Shown here one piece after another: positions 7,698 through 14,942 of a DNA stretch of 64,000 nucleotides (position 1 is its first letter; each line of letters opens with the position of its first letter). This DNA comes from Pseudomonas sp. M47T1 (GTDB lineage: Bacteria > Pseudomonadota > Gammaproteobacteria > Pseudomonadales > Pseudomonadaceae), in NCBI RefSeq assembly GCF_000263855.1, contig NZ_AJWX01000002.1:248001-312000 (forward strand). Reading direction: 5' to 3'. Under the pieces are notes generated by a model that saw nothing but the letters and a program-made list of their open reading frames with translations, had not been told where the DNA came from and made no database searches. A program made the translations under genes and the position numbers.

Positions 7698-9164
7698 TTG
7701 AAGTTACTGAATCCCCCAAGTCGATCTATCCATAAGCTCGATTCTCTTGATCTTCTTTGCAACCTTCTGGGTGTAAAAAAAGGACAACTTCTTTATATCT
7801 GCTACAAGCGAGCAGATGAACTAAAATATAAATCCTTTGAGATTCCCAAAAAACGTGGCGGTCTTCGTAAGATTGATTCACCTCAAAAGGGATTGAGGGT
7901 GGTTCAGCAAAAGTTGGCAGAGCTTTTGACTGAGAATTTAGAGTTCAAGCCTTGCGTTCAGGGTTTTATTAAAGGAAGGGGCATACTTCAAAATGCCATT
8001 TTGCATAAAAAATCTAACTGGGTGTTAAACGTAGATATTAAAGATTTTTTTGGTTCAATTAATTTTGGTAGGGTTCGTGCTGTTTTCATCGCCAAGCCTT
8101 TCGAAATTCATCCGGACGTAGCGACAGTTATTGCTCAAATCTGCTGTTTCAATAATTATCTTCCCCAAGGTGCTGCAACCTCTCCAGTTGTGTCGAATAT
8201 TGTTGCCAGTATTTTGGATAATCGAATTATAAAACATGTTAGAAGCCATCGTCTTATTTATTCAAGATACGCTGATGATATAACACTTTCCGCGAAAAGG
8301 AATTTTCCCCGAGAAATCGCTCATGTTAGCGACGGACGAACAATCATTGGGGAAGATTTAGCCAATATTTTTTCGAGGGCCAGCTTTGAAATAAATGAAA
8401 AAAAGAGTCGGCTTCAATCAAAATATGATAGGCAGGAAGTGACAGGGCTAATAACAAATAAAAAAGTAAACATTCCTGCTGAGTATAAAAACAAAGTCCG
8501 TACCGCGATATACCACTGGATTCAAGACCCAAAAGAGGCGGAGCGTAAGTATTTCATTGATATACTAAAGCTTAATCCCGACGAAGTGGAGCTGACGGAA
8601 GATGGGCGAAAACTAAAGCATAACATATATGGTAGATTATCTTTTATCGCAATGGTGAAAGGAAAAGACGATCCAACATACGTTAAACTAATATTGAAAA
8701 TGGCCGAGCATGATAAAACCCCTCCTAAATTTTTAAAATCCATTAAGGAAGAATATAAAATGTACGATGTTTTTCTCTGTCATGCATCAGAAGACAAAGC
8801 AGCCATTGTGGAGCCGTTGTATGAAGCACTTACGAAAATTGGTGTTCATGCATTTTATGACTCTAAGGAAATTGCGTGGGGTGATTCTCTTATCGAAACA
8901 ATCAACAAAGCACTTATTAAGTCGCAATATGTGATTGCAGTAATGACTGATAACTCTGTTGTGAAAGCGTGGCCGCAAAAGGAAATCAACGCCGTTCTCA
9001 ATGGGGATATTTCTGGTGGAACCAAACGACTGCTGCCATTAATTCATGGAGATAAAGAAAAAATCCTCAATAATAATTTTTTGATGAGCGACAAGCTTTA
9101 TGTTGTGTGGCAAGACAATCCAGACGAAATAGCACAAAAAATAAAAGCTTTGCTGGCATCATAA
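7698..9164 (+). CDS. Retron reverse transcriptase-TIR domain fusion protein
   Basis: A 488-residue defence protein. Residues about 1-340 are a retron-type reverse transcriptase: the retron-specific NAxxH motif is NAILH at 99-103, the first catalytic Asp is in VDIKD (Asp113), the polymerase motif YADD is at 191-194, and the retron VTG motif at 248-250. From about residue 356 (YDVFLCHASEDKA) to the end is a TIR domain; Glu429 in AWPQKE matches the catalytic Glu of NAD-consuming TIR domains. RT-TIR retrons have been shown to defend E. coli against phages; the usual model is that RT, msDNA and effector form a guarded complex and the released effector stops growth. I choose the TTG at 7698 because GGAGG lies 5 nt upstream; a GTG at 7656 would sit inside a2 of the RNA and has no ribosome site. 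Base composition is A+T-rich. The HEPN gene follows after 34 bp. Confidence 0.92.
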   Translation: MKLLNPPSRSIHKLDSLDLLCNLLGVKKGQLLYICYKRADELKYKSFEIPKKRGGLRKIDSPQKGLRVVQQKLAELLTENLEFKPCVQGFIKGRGILQNAILHKKSNWVLNVDIKDFFGSINFGRVRAVFIAKPFEIHPDVATVIAQICCFNNYLPQGAATSPVVSNIVASILDNRIIKHVRSHRLIYSRYADDITLSAKRNFPREIAHVSDGRTIIGEDLANIFSRASFEINEKKSRLQSKYDRQEVTGLITNKKVNIPAEYKNKVRTAIYHWIQDPKEAERKYFIDILKLNPDEVELTEDGRKLKHNIYGRLSFIAMVKGKDDPTYVKLILKMAEHDKTPPKFLKSIKEEYKMYDVFLCHASEDKAAIVEPLYEALTKIGVHAFYDSKEIAWGDSLIETINKALIKSQYVIAVMTDNSVVKAWPQKEINAVLNGDISGGTKRLLPLIHGDKEKILNNNFLMSDKLYVVWQDNPDEIAQKIKALLAS

Positions 9165-9198
9165 TGTATAAAAAATTTTAACTCGTCGAGAAAAAAAC

Positions 9199-9783
9199 AT
9201 GACTTATGTTCAGGTAAATCACGATTTTATAAAATTTATTGATCCAAGTTTGTATGCCGATGTTCTTAATAAAAGTGATGATGGAATTTGCGTGATAAGG
9301 CTGCAGCTGATATGTGAGCGGTTTTTAAGCGTCTATTTGAAAGAAAGGATTTCTCCAGAAAATATTGAGTTTTTCGTTAGTGGAAAAGGCAAGAGTGCTG
9401 AAATTCTCCGCCATTTTAATGAAAGACTAACTACATCGATAGCTTCTGGCTTGCCTGCTGAGTTGGCAAGGGCTTTAAAGCATATAAATAAAATTAGAAA
9501 CCATTTTGCTCACAACCTCGATCATAAAATCATGCAGTCTGATATGGATAAATATTTTGAGCTGGTGGATTTGTTTGAAGTGGATGTCGGTATGATCCAC
9601 GGTTATGAAGGGCCAGTGAGGGAGGCAAAAATTAGTTCGGATGGCAAGGTAGTAAATGCCGTAGATAATTTTCAAGCTGGGTTTACTGCTGCTACTTACT
9701 TTTTAATGACAAAAGCCGGACTCTGGCTGGCCAATGATTTGCAAAAGCGAGGGCAGTTAAGCTTAGGTGAGCCATTGCAATAG
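9199..9783 (+). CDS. HEPN-like domain protein of the retron island
   Basis: A 194-residue mostly helical protein. The segment ALKHINKIRNHFAHNL contains R100-NHFA-H105, an Rx4H motif that is the catalytic signature of HEPN RNases, in a fold resembling MltR/DUF4145-type HEPN proteins. HEPN domains are common in toxin-antitoxin, abortive infection and CRISPR effectors; whether this one cuts RNA is untested. It starts 34 bp after the RT-TIR stop, shares its A+T-rich composition, and has only a weak ribosome site (CGAGAAAAAAAC), so co-transcription is likely. It could be an accessory of the retron or an independent cargo gene. I cannot assign a named family with certainty. Confidence 0.7.
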   Translation: MTYVQVNHDFIKFIDPSLYADVLNKSDDGICVIRLQLICERFLSVYLKERISPENIEFFVSGKGKSAEILRHFNERLTTSIASGLPAELARALKHINKIRNHFAHNLDHKIMQSDMDKYFELVDLFEVDVGMIHGYEGPVREAKISSDGKVVNAVDNFQAGFTAATYFLMTKAGLWLANDLQKRGQLSLGEPLQ

Positions 9784-9829
9784 AGGCTCGATCGGCTTGA
9801 GGTGTAGGCCTGTGAGCTAGGCGTTACTT

Positions 9830-9835
9830 TATAAT
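9830..9835 (+). promoter_or_regulatory. Perfect -10 box upstream of the HNH-like gene
   Basis: TATAAT at 9830-9835, with no clear -35 at the standard distance. It could start a separate transcript for the gene at 9921, suggesting that gene is its own unit rather than part of the retron operon. Confidence 0.35.
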
Positions 9836-9920
9836 CGGAATCAAATAGAGCGTCTTTGGTTTGCGTAAACATGCCAAGTAATTAACTGAAAGCCAGATTT
9901 AATCTTTACAAGGAGTTGGG

Positions 9921-11591
9921 GTGGCTAAGCTTAGCAAAGTTAAAATAAAGAATGACAAAGTCATCTTGGCGGATGGGTCGATTGTTGATATGCATCCACG
10001 CCATAATTTCGATAAGCCAACACGTTTGCTTTTGCAACATATGGCGGCAGGTGTCTGCTCCAACCCTGATTGCCTGAGTCACACCATAGGCTCGAATCTT
10101 AAGCGAAACGATTATGCAGGTAACGGTGTCGCCGCTCACATTTGTGCTGCCGCTCCCGGCCCCGGTGCTGCTCGCTACAATAAACATCAGACGAAAGAAG
10201 AGCGTAGCTCGTACAAGAATGGGATTTGGCTCTGCGGGTCTTGCTCCATCATCATCGATCGGGATGAGTCACGCTATCCGGTTGATCTACTCTGTGAGTG
10301 GAAGGCTAAGGCTGAAAAACGTGCAATGACTATGGTTGGAACCAAATCTCTGACCCAGTTTGAATTGGCTGATAGTATTCGTGCTGAAGTGGTTAGAGCT
10401 TTGACGTGCAATTTTAATAATATGGTCAATCCTTTCGAATTTCCTGTTCAGTCCATTCATCATTCTTATAGCGAAGCAATAGAGAAGCTTGATCCACGCT
10501 TCAGCGTTAAGACAGTAGTTGATGGTGCTATCACTCACGTACTGTCGGCCAAAAACATTTCTGATTCCCGGTTTTCAGTTGTTGCAACCGGTGAAGCTGC
10601 GTCTGAATTACAGGACAAAATTGAAAATCATCGGCTGACAGGCCAAGGATTCAAAATTGACTCATCAAAAATAAATTTTATAAATAATGATATTTTTCAG
10701 GCGTTCAAACAATCACGTCCCGGTTCATATCTATATCTAAAGCCTGCTGTTTTAAAGGTTCAAAGCTCTTTGTATCTGGTGTCTGCGAATTCTCGTCATT
10801 TTCTTTGTACATTTGAAAGTAGTTATGTCGGTGGGGAGAAGGTGATAACGGTCGATGGTGAGACGCTAGATGGCTTCTTAAGCTTTTGCTTTAAAGTTAA
10901 CGCTATAGATTCAAATGTATTCATTGAATTTAAGACATCAATTGAGTCTTGGTTTGGGAATTTGGTTTCAGGGCTCAAGCATCTTCCAAAATACTTAGAG
11001 GCTAGTAGGTACCTTGACTCGGTTGCAGAATTCGGCTTTCTAATTGAATATGAAAATTCGGACACCCTTGTTCAGATTCCACCTGCCAAGGCTGAGTGCT
11101 ATATACAAAATAATGAATCAACGATAAGTTTTAAGAAGTGTTTGAGTGCCCTGTGTGCGTTGCACGGATTTTCAAAAATATTATCTGATAATTTATATAT
11201 AAAGCATTCCCCTTTGGATACGGACTCAGTACTGCTCTCACAGAGTTTTTTGCAGCTTGAAAAGGGGGCAGTGCTGCAGCCGTTAGAATATGGCTCGCTT
11301 ATTTTTTCACAAAGGATGGATTCGATTGATCCTGAATTAGCTAGCTATTTTTGTTCTGGGGTTGAGGGTGTTTATTTTAGTATTAGTGATGGAGTCAGGG
11401 TTCTAATAGAAGTTTTTGGTAATTTTATAGAGTGTCCGCCGGTAGTCGCTTCTTATGAGGGTTTTGAAGTGGCTCTTTATTATGGTATATGTGGAGAGGA
11501 TTCTGGTTTTTTGTTTGTTAATTTGTACTCGAATCAAGAGACAAAGGTTACTTTTAGCTTGGGTGATGGGGGCTTTGTTTTGAGGGGGTGA
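9921..11591 (+). CDS. HNH-like N-terminal domain protein, body uncharacterised
   Basis: A 556-residue protein starting at a GTG with AAGGAG 5 nt upstream. Residues about 40-135 look like the HNH-type module found at the N-terminus of several defence proteins: zinc-type cysteines Cys46/Cys51 and Cys105/Cys108, AHI with His73, NGIWLC with Asn100, then IID and a WK..AE helix. The third catalytic position is Ser109, not His, so nuclease activity is uncertain. Residues 140-556 match nothing I recognise; they are A+T-rich coded, contain no membrane segment, and are predicted by eye to be mixed alpha/beta. Context between retron genes and the right attachment site suggests a defence role, which is inference. 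Confidence 0.7.
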   Translation: MAKLSKVKIKNDKVILADGSIVDMHPRHNFDKPTRLLLQHMAAGVCSNPDCLSHTIGSNLKRNDYAGNGVAAHICAAAPGPGAARYNKHQTKEERSSYKNGIWLCGSCSIIIDRDESRYPVDLLCEWKAKAEKRAMTMVGTKSLTQFELADSIRAEVVRALTCNFNNMVNPFEFPVQSIHHSYSEAIEKLDPRFSVKTVVDGAITHVLSAKNISDSRFSVVATGEAASELQDKIENHRLTGQGFKIDSSKINFINNDIFQAFKQSRPGSYLYLKPAVLKVQSSLYLVSANSRHFLCTFESSYVGGEKVITVDGETLDGFLSFCFKVNAIDSNVFIEFKTSIESWFGNLVSGLKHLPKYLEASRYLDSVAEFGFLIEYENSDTLVQIPPAKAECYIQNNESTISFKKCLSALCALHGFSKILSDNLYIKHSPLDTDSVLLSQSFLQLEKGAVLQPLEYGSLIFSQRMDSIDPELASYFCSGVEGVYFSISDGVRVLIEVFGNFIECPPVVASYEGFEVALYYGICGEDSGFLFVNLYSNQETKVTFSLGDGGFVLRG

Positions 11592-11887
11592 TGTTTTTCA
11601 TCTGGCGAGTAATTACTAAGCCATAAATATTGATTACTTACCAAGTCTAGTGTTTGGTTTGCCAATGGCTTTAATGGTCGCGGAAAATTAAGCTTGGATA
11701 ATATTATGAAGTAATAGGTGCGTCGTTAAACTCATCTAGCTTGGACAAGCACCCTGAAAAAAGTTCGTGATACCAAAAAAACCTAACAGCAGGAGGTACG
11801 TCATTTTGTAGCAGAGTTTTGTAGCAAAATACTCAAAACTGCCTGTGTTTGTTGGTTTTGGCGGGCTGCAGCGTTCGATTCTGGACG
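11592..11887. other. Island right-end non-coding stretch
   Basis: About 300 bp without a credible gene. It holds the right arm-type repeats and, just before the repeat core, GTTCGATTC, which resembles a tRNA T-loop and fits an element-borne partial copy of the attachment tRNA. I see no integrase fragment. Confidence 0.6.
11804..11829 (+). repeat. Right arm-type direct repeats (putative integrase sites)
   Basis: TTTTGTAGCA at 11804-11813 and again at 11817-11826, spaced 13 nt like the left-end pair at 7187/7200 and in the same orientation. The shared word and spacing at both ends suggest sites bound by the element's original integrase. Confidence 0.5.
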
Positions 11888-11907
11888 TCCCTATCTCTCC
11901 GCCATAT
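11888..11907 (+). repeat. Right attachment repeat (attR core)
   Basis: Exact 20-bp copy of 7118-7137, the 3' end of tRNA-Ser including CCA. It lacks the rest of a tRNA, so it is a fragment marking the island boundary. Chromosomal sequence resumes to the right. Confidence 0.85.
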
Positions 11908-11911
11908 CTAG

Positions 11912-11956
11912 AAAACCCCTGTAACTCAATGAGTTACGGGGGTTTTTCTTTTTGGG
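11912..11956 (+). terminator. Displaced native terminator of tRNA-Ser
   Basis: A near-perfect 16-bp stem (11912-11927 with 11931-11946, loop AAT, one G-T pair) followed by a T-rich tail. It directly follows the attR core and is evidently the original terminator of the tRNA gene. The diverged copy next to attL (7144-7174) keeps the same stem design but lacks the T tract. Confidence 0.85.
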
Positions 11957-11961
11957 TTGTA

Positions 11962-12180
11962 CTACTTGTTTGTACTGCTCAATCTGCCTGCTGGCGGCCC
12001 TAAATGCTGAGTTATTTGCTCCAGCACGGATTCGGGGGCCACAAATCTGATCTTCCCTCCCTCAAGCTTGACCTCAGTCTGAGCAAGCTCTGTCTCGTCA
12101 AGGAAGCCTGTAAGGTGCTCTCGTGGGAGCTGCACAACGCCAGCGCTGAGGTCAAAGTTGCCGCTTCGACGAATAGGCAT
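11962..12180 (-). CDS. Small hypothetical protein
   Basis: A 72-residue frame, MPIRRSGNFDLSAGVVQLP..., starting at ATG 12180 with GGGGAGAACAGGAAC upstream. The amino-acid composition looks protein-like (ordered hydrophobic pattern, LTGFLDETELAQTEVKLEGGKIRFV), unlike the opposite-strand frame over the same bases. I do not recognise a family. It sits just outside the island beside the displaced terminator and could be an older insertion remnant. Confidence 0.4.
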   Translation of the reverse strand: MPIRRSGNFDLSAGVVQLPREHLTGFLDETELAQTEVKLEGGKIRFVAPESVLEQITQHLGPPAGRLSSTNK

Positions 12181-12648
12181 TGTTCCTGTTCTCCCCCGAT
12201 GAATGAGCCTTCAATGTGGCTGGTGGGCGCCAATGCGGCGCGTGAGCGTTGGATCGGTGCTGCACCCGCTGATAACGGGAGACATTGATCCCCTCTGGAG
12301 GCTTCCAGGCCTGGCTCGACAACACTGTAGCCTCGGAGCCTGATGCCGACCTTCGCGCCTATTGGGCGGCCGGCAAGTGTAGTGCCGTTTTTTCAGCCCC
12401 CTCGGTAAACCTCCATTTTTTCACCTACCTTTGTCAAAGCCTCACGATAATCGAACACAATCAACGCATTGGTGGCTAAATAATGGCATCCAGGGTGTGA
12501 CCCGTTCCCGCTTCCCACGGTCCCACACCACGGCGCAAAGGCACGTATTTCATGGGGCGTACACCTCTAGAAATTTCACCCCATGCCGATAGCCCACGTA
12601 TTGGAAGGCCCCCACGGGCTCATATTCATTCCCCTGACGGGATCGCGA
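12181..12648. other. Intergenic region upstream of the receiver-TPR gene
   Basis: No convincing gene. Short open frames (for example 12285-12479 on the plus strand) have no ribosome site. In-frame sequence upstream of the receiver-TPR gene is open back to an ATG at 12583, so its start is uncertain within this stretch. Confidence 0.4.
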
Positions 12649-14253
12649 ATGCTGGCGTACAACCAAAAATCGTTTCTTATCGTCGATGACTTCTCCGACT
12701 TCCGCAGCTCGGTGCGCTCCATGTTGCGCGAATTGGGCGTGAAGGAGGTGGACACGGCGGACACGGGCGAGCAGGCCCTGAAGATGTGCGCCCAGAAGCG
12801 CTACGATTTCGTGCTGCACGACTTCAACCTGGGCGACGGCAAGAAGAACGGTCAGCAGGTGCTGGAGGACCTGATGCTGGACAAGCTGCTCAGCCATGAA
12901 AGCGTGTTTGTCATGGTGACCGCCGAGAACAGCCAGGCCATGGTGATGAGTGCGCTGGAATGGGAGCCCGATGCTTACCTGACCAAGCCGTTCAATCGGG
13001 CGGGGCTGGCCCAGCGTCTGGAAAAACTGGTGCAGCGCAAAACCCTGCTCAAGCCGATCCTGCAGGCGCTGGACAAGAATCTTCCCATGGAAGTGTTGGC
13101 CGCCTGCACGCGCCTGAGCCAGCAGGACGCTCGTTATGCGCCGCTGTGCCATCGCTACAAGGCCGATGCCCTGCGCGACCTGAACCAGCACGAGCCGCTG
13201 GAGGCCTTCCTCAAGACCATTTTGGCCGACCGCCCCACACCCTGGGCGTACGGGGCGTTGGGCAGCTTGCTGTTCAAGCGCAAGAAGCTGGCCGAGGCTC
13301 AGGATGTCTATGAGCGGGCGCTGAAGACCTTCCCCATGTTGCCGGCGCTGTATGACGGTTTGGCCGAGGTGTTGGTGGCGCGCAACGAAGGCAAGCGCGC
13401 GCAGCAAGTGCTGGAGGACGCCGTCAAGTTGTCGCCCTTGGCCGTGCGCCGGCAGAGCCTGCTGGGCAAGCTGGCGTTCGAGAACGAGGATTTCGACAGT
13501 GCTTCGCGCGCGTACCGCCAGGCGGTGAATCAGGGCCAGTATTCACGTTTCAAGAACCCCGAGACTAACCTCGGCTTTGCCCAGGCGCTGATCAGCAAGA
13601 GTGGCGATGGCGGCCTGGACGTGCGCAGCCGCGCCGAGCTGAACCAGACCCTCAGCGACGTGGCCAAGGACAATGGCGAAGACCAGGGCATCCAGGTGCG
13701 CACCCGGCTGATCAAGGCCACCAGCCTGCAGCGCTCCGACCCCGAGGCCGCTGCCAAGCTGGCCGAAGAGGCCGTGGCGCGGTTGCAGGGCATGGACCAG
13801 TTTCTCAGCCCCGACGCTGCACTGTCGGTGGCTGCGCAGTTGCAGAACCTGGGGCAGGCGGATGCCGGTGTCGGCGTGCTGAAAAGCTGCGCCGAGATCT
13901 ACGGTGATGACCCCTTGGTGATGCAGAACATTGCCAAGCACACCGACGATCCGGAGATCCTGGGTTCCAACAAGATCGCCATCGACGTCAACCAGCAGGG
14001 CGTGCGCGCCTATCGTGAAGGCCGTTTCGTGGAGGCTCAGGAGTTGTTCCGCCGCGCCTTGGCCTTGCAGCCGAAGAACATCAGTATCGCCTTGAACCTT
14101 GCCCAGGGCCTGCTGCACGCCAAGGGTGTGCCAATTACCGCAGCCGGGTTGGCGCAATGCCGCGAATGCCTGAAGACGGTGGGGCACATGCCCGAGGGCG
14201 ATGCACGCTTCGAGCGTTATCAGAAACTGCGAAACAGGGCGTTTGGCGCATGA
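12649..14253 (+). CDS. Response regulator with long TPR output region
   Basis: A 534-residue cytoplasmic protein. Residues about 6-125 are a receiver domain: acidic pair Asp13/Asp14 in LIVDDF, phospho-acceptor Asp58 in LHDFNL, Thr91 in MVTAEN and Lys113 in LTKPF. The rest is helical repeat sequence of TPR type (for example residues 205-260, and EAQELFRRALALQPKN near 465). There is no DNA-binding or cyclic-di-GMP domain, so the output is probably a protein-protein contact. An in-frame ATG at 12583 is possible; 12649 is preferred because the receiver fold begins there. The next gene overlaps its stop (ATGA), so the two are translationally coupled. Confidence 0.85.
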   Translation: MLAYNQKSFLIVDDFSDFRSSVRSMLRELGVKEVDTADTGEQALKMCAQKRYDFVLHDFNLGDGKKNGQQVLEDLMLDKLLSHESVFVMVTAENSQAMVMSALEWEPDAYLTKPFNRAGLAQRLEKLVQRKTLLKPILQALDKNLPMEVLAACTRLSQQDARYAPLCHRYKADALRDLNQHEPLEAFLKTILADRPTPWAYGALGSLLFKRKKLAEAQDVYERALKTFPMLPALYDGLAEVLVARNEGKRAQQVLEDAVKLSPLAVRRQSLLGKLAFENEDFDSASRAYRQAVNQGQYSRFKNPETNLGFAQALISKSGDGGLDVRSRAELNQTLSDVAKDNGEDQGIQVRTRLIKATSLQRSDPEAAAKLAEEAVARLQGMDQFLSPDAALSVAAQLQNLGQADAGVGVLKSCAEIYGDDPLVMQNIAKHTDDPEILGSNKIAIDVNQQGVRAYREGRFVEAQELFRRALALQPKNISIALNLAQGLLHAKGVPITAAGLAQCRECLKTVGHMPEGDARFERYQKLRNRAFGA

Positions 14254-14942
14254 GTGACGAACAGGCAGGTCTGGATTTTTCCATGGTCATCGCGTCCACC
14301 GTGCACGATATGAAAAACTCCCTGGCGTCGGTGATGACCGCCCATGGCAAATGGTCCGAGAGCCTGCCCGAAGCGCAGCGCAACACGCCGGAGCGCGGCG
14401 TCATCGATTATGAGTTCGCTAACCTCAACGGCATGATGGTGCAACTGCTGGGCCTTTATAAGCTTGGGGTCAACCAGTTGCCGCTGCGTCCTGAATACCA
14501 CGAGATGGACGACTTCATTGAGGCGCAGCTGGCCTGGCACCAGGAAGTGCTCGGCAGCCGGGGTATCACTGCTACCTGCGACGTGGACGTTCTGTGCCCG
14601 CTGGGCTTTTTCGACCGCGAATTGGTGGGTACCGTGGTGGCTAACGTCATCATCAACGCCATCCGGTTTGCCCGCAGCAGCATTCATGTCAGTGCGGGCG
14701 AAGAAAACGGCCAATTGGTGTTGAGCGTCAACGATGACGGCCCCGGTTACCCGCCAGCACTGATCGAGGCCCAGTCGAACTATGTGCAGGGCATCAACCC
14801 GGTCAGTGGCAGCACCGGCCTGGGCCTGTATTTCGCTGCGCGCATTGCCGAACGCCATGAGCGCAACGGCGTGCCGGGGCATGTGCAATTGAACAATGGC
14901 GGTGATCTGGGTGGCGGCCTGTTCAAGCTCTACTTGCCCTGA
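14250..14942 (+). CDS. Soluble sensor-less histidine kinase
   Basis: A 230-residue HATPase-type kinase coupled to the receiver-TPR gene by a 4-bp overlap (ATGA at 14250). The phospho-acceptor is His19 in VHDMKNSLASV, followed by a dimerisation helix pair; the ATP-binding domain shows NVIINAIRFA (N box), NDDGPGY (G1) and GSTGLGLYFA (G2). There is no membrane segment and no sensor domain, so the stimulus must come through a partner. With its neighbour it forms a two-component pair whose cellular process I cannot name. Confidence 0.85.
   Translation: MSDEQAGLDFSMVIASTVHDMKNSLASVMTAHGKWSESLPEAQRNTPERGVIDYEFANLNGMMVQLLGLYKLGVNQLPLRPEYHEMDDFIEAQLAWHQEVLGSRGITATCDVDVLCPLGFFDRELVGTVVANVIINAIRFARSSIHVSAGEENGQLVLSVNDDGPGYPPALIEAQSNYVQGINPVSGSTGLGLYFAARIAERHERNGVPGHVQLNNGGDLGGGLFKLYLP

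Larger units (their letters stand above)
7138..11887 (+). mobile_element. A+T-rich genomic island in tRNA-Ser carrying a retron-TIR defence system
   Basis: About 4.75 kb between the 20-bp direct repeats. The genes inside have visibly lower G+C and different codon use (many AAA, AAT, ATA codons) than the surrounding core genes. Cargo: retron RNA and RT-TIR fusion, HEPN-type protein, HNH-like protein. Pairs of TTTG(T/C)AGCA repeats near both ends resemble integrase arm sites. No integrase, excisionase, replication or conjugation gene is present, so movement would need help in trans or the element is fixed. Confidence 0.8.

Noticed and set aside
11888..11907. Second tRNA gene
   Set aside because: Only the last 17 bases plus 3 flanking bases of tRNA-Ser are present; the rest of a cloverleaf is absent.
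12004..12288. Plus-strand 94-codon frame next to the island
   Set aside because: No ribosome site and composition poorer than the minus-strand frame over the same bases.
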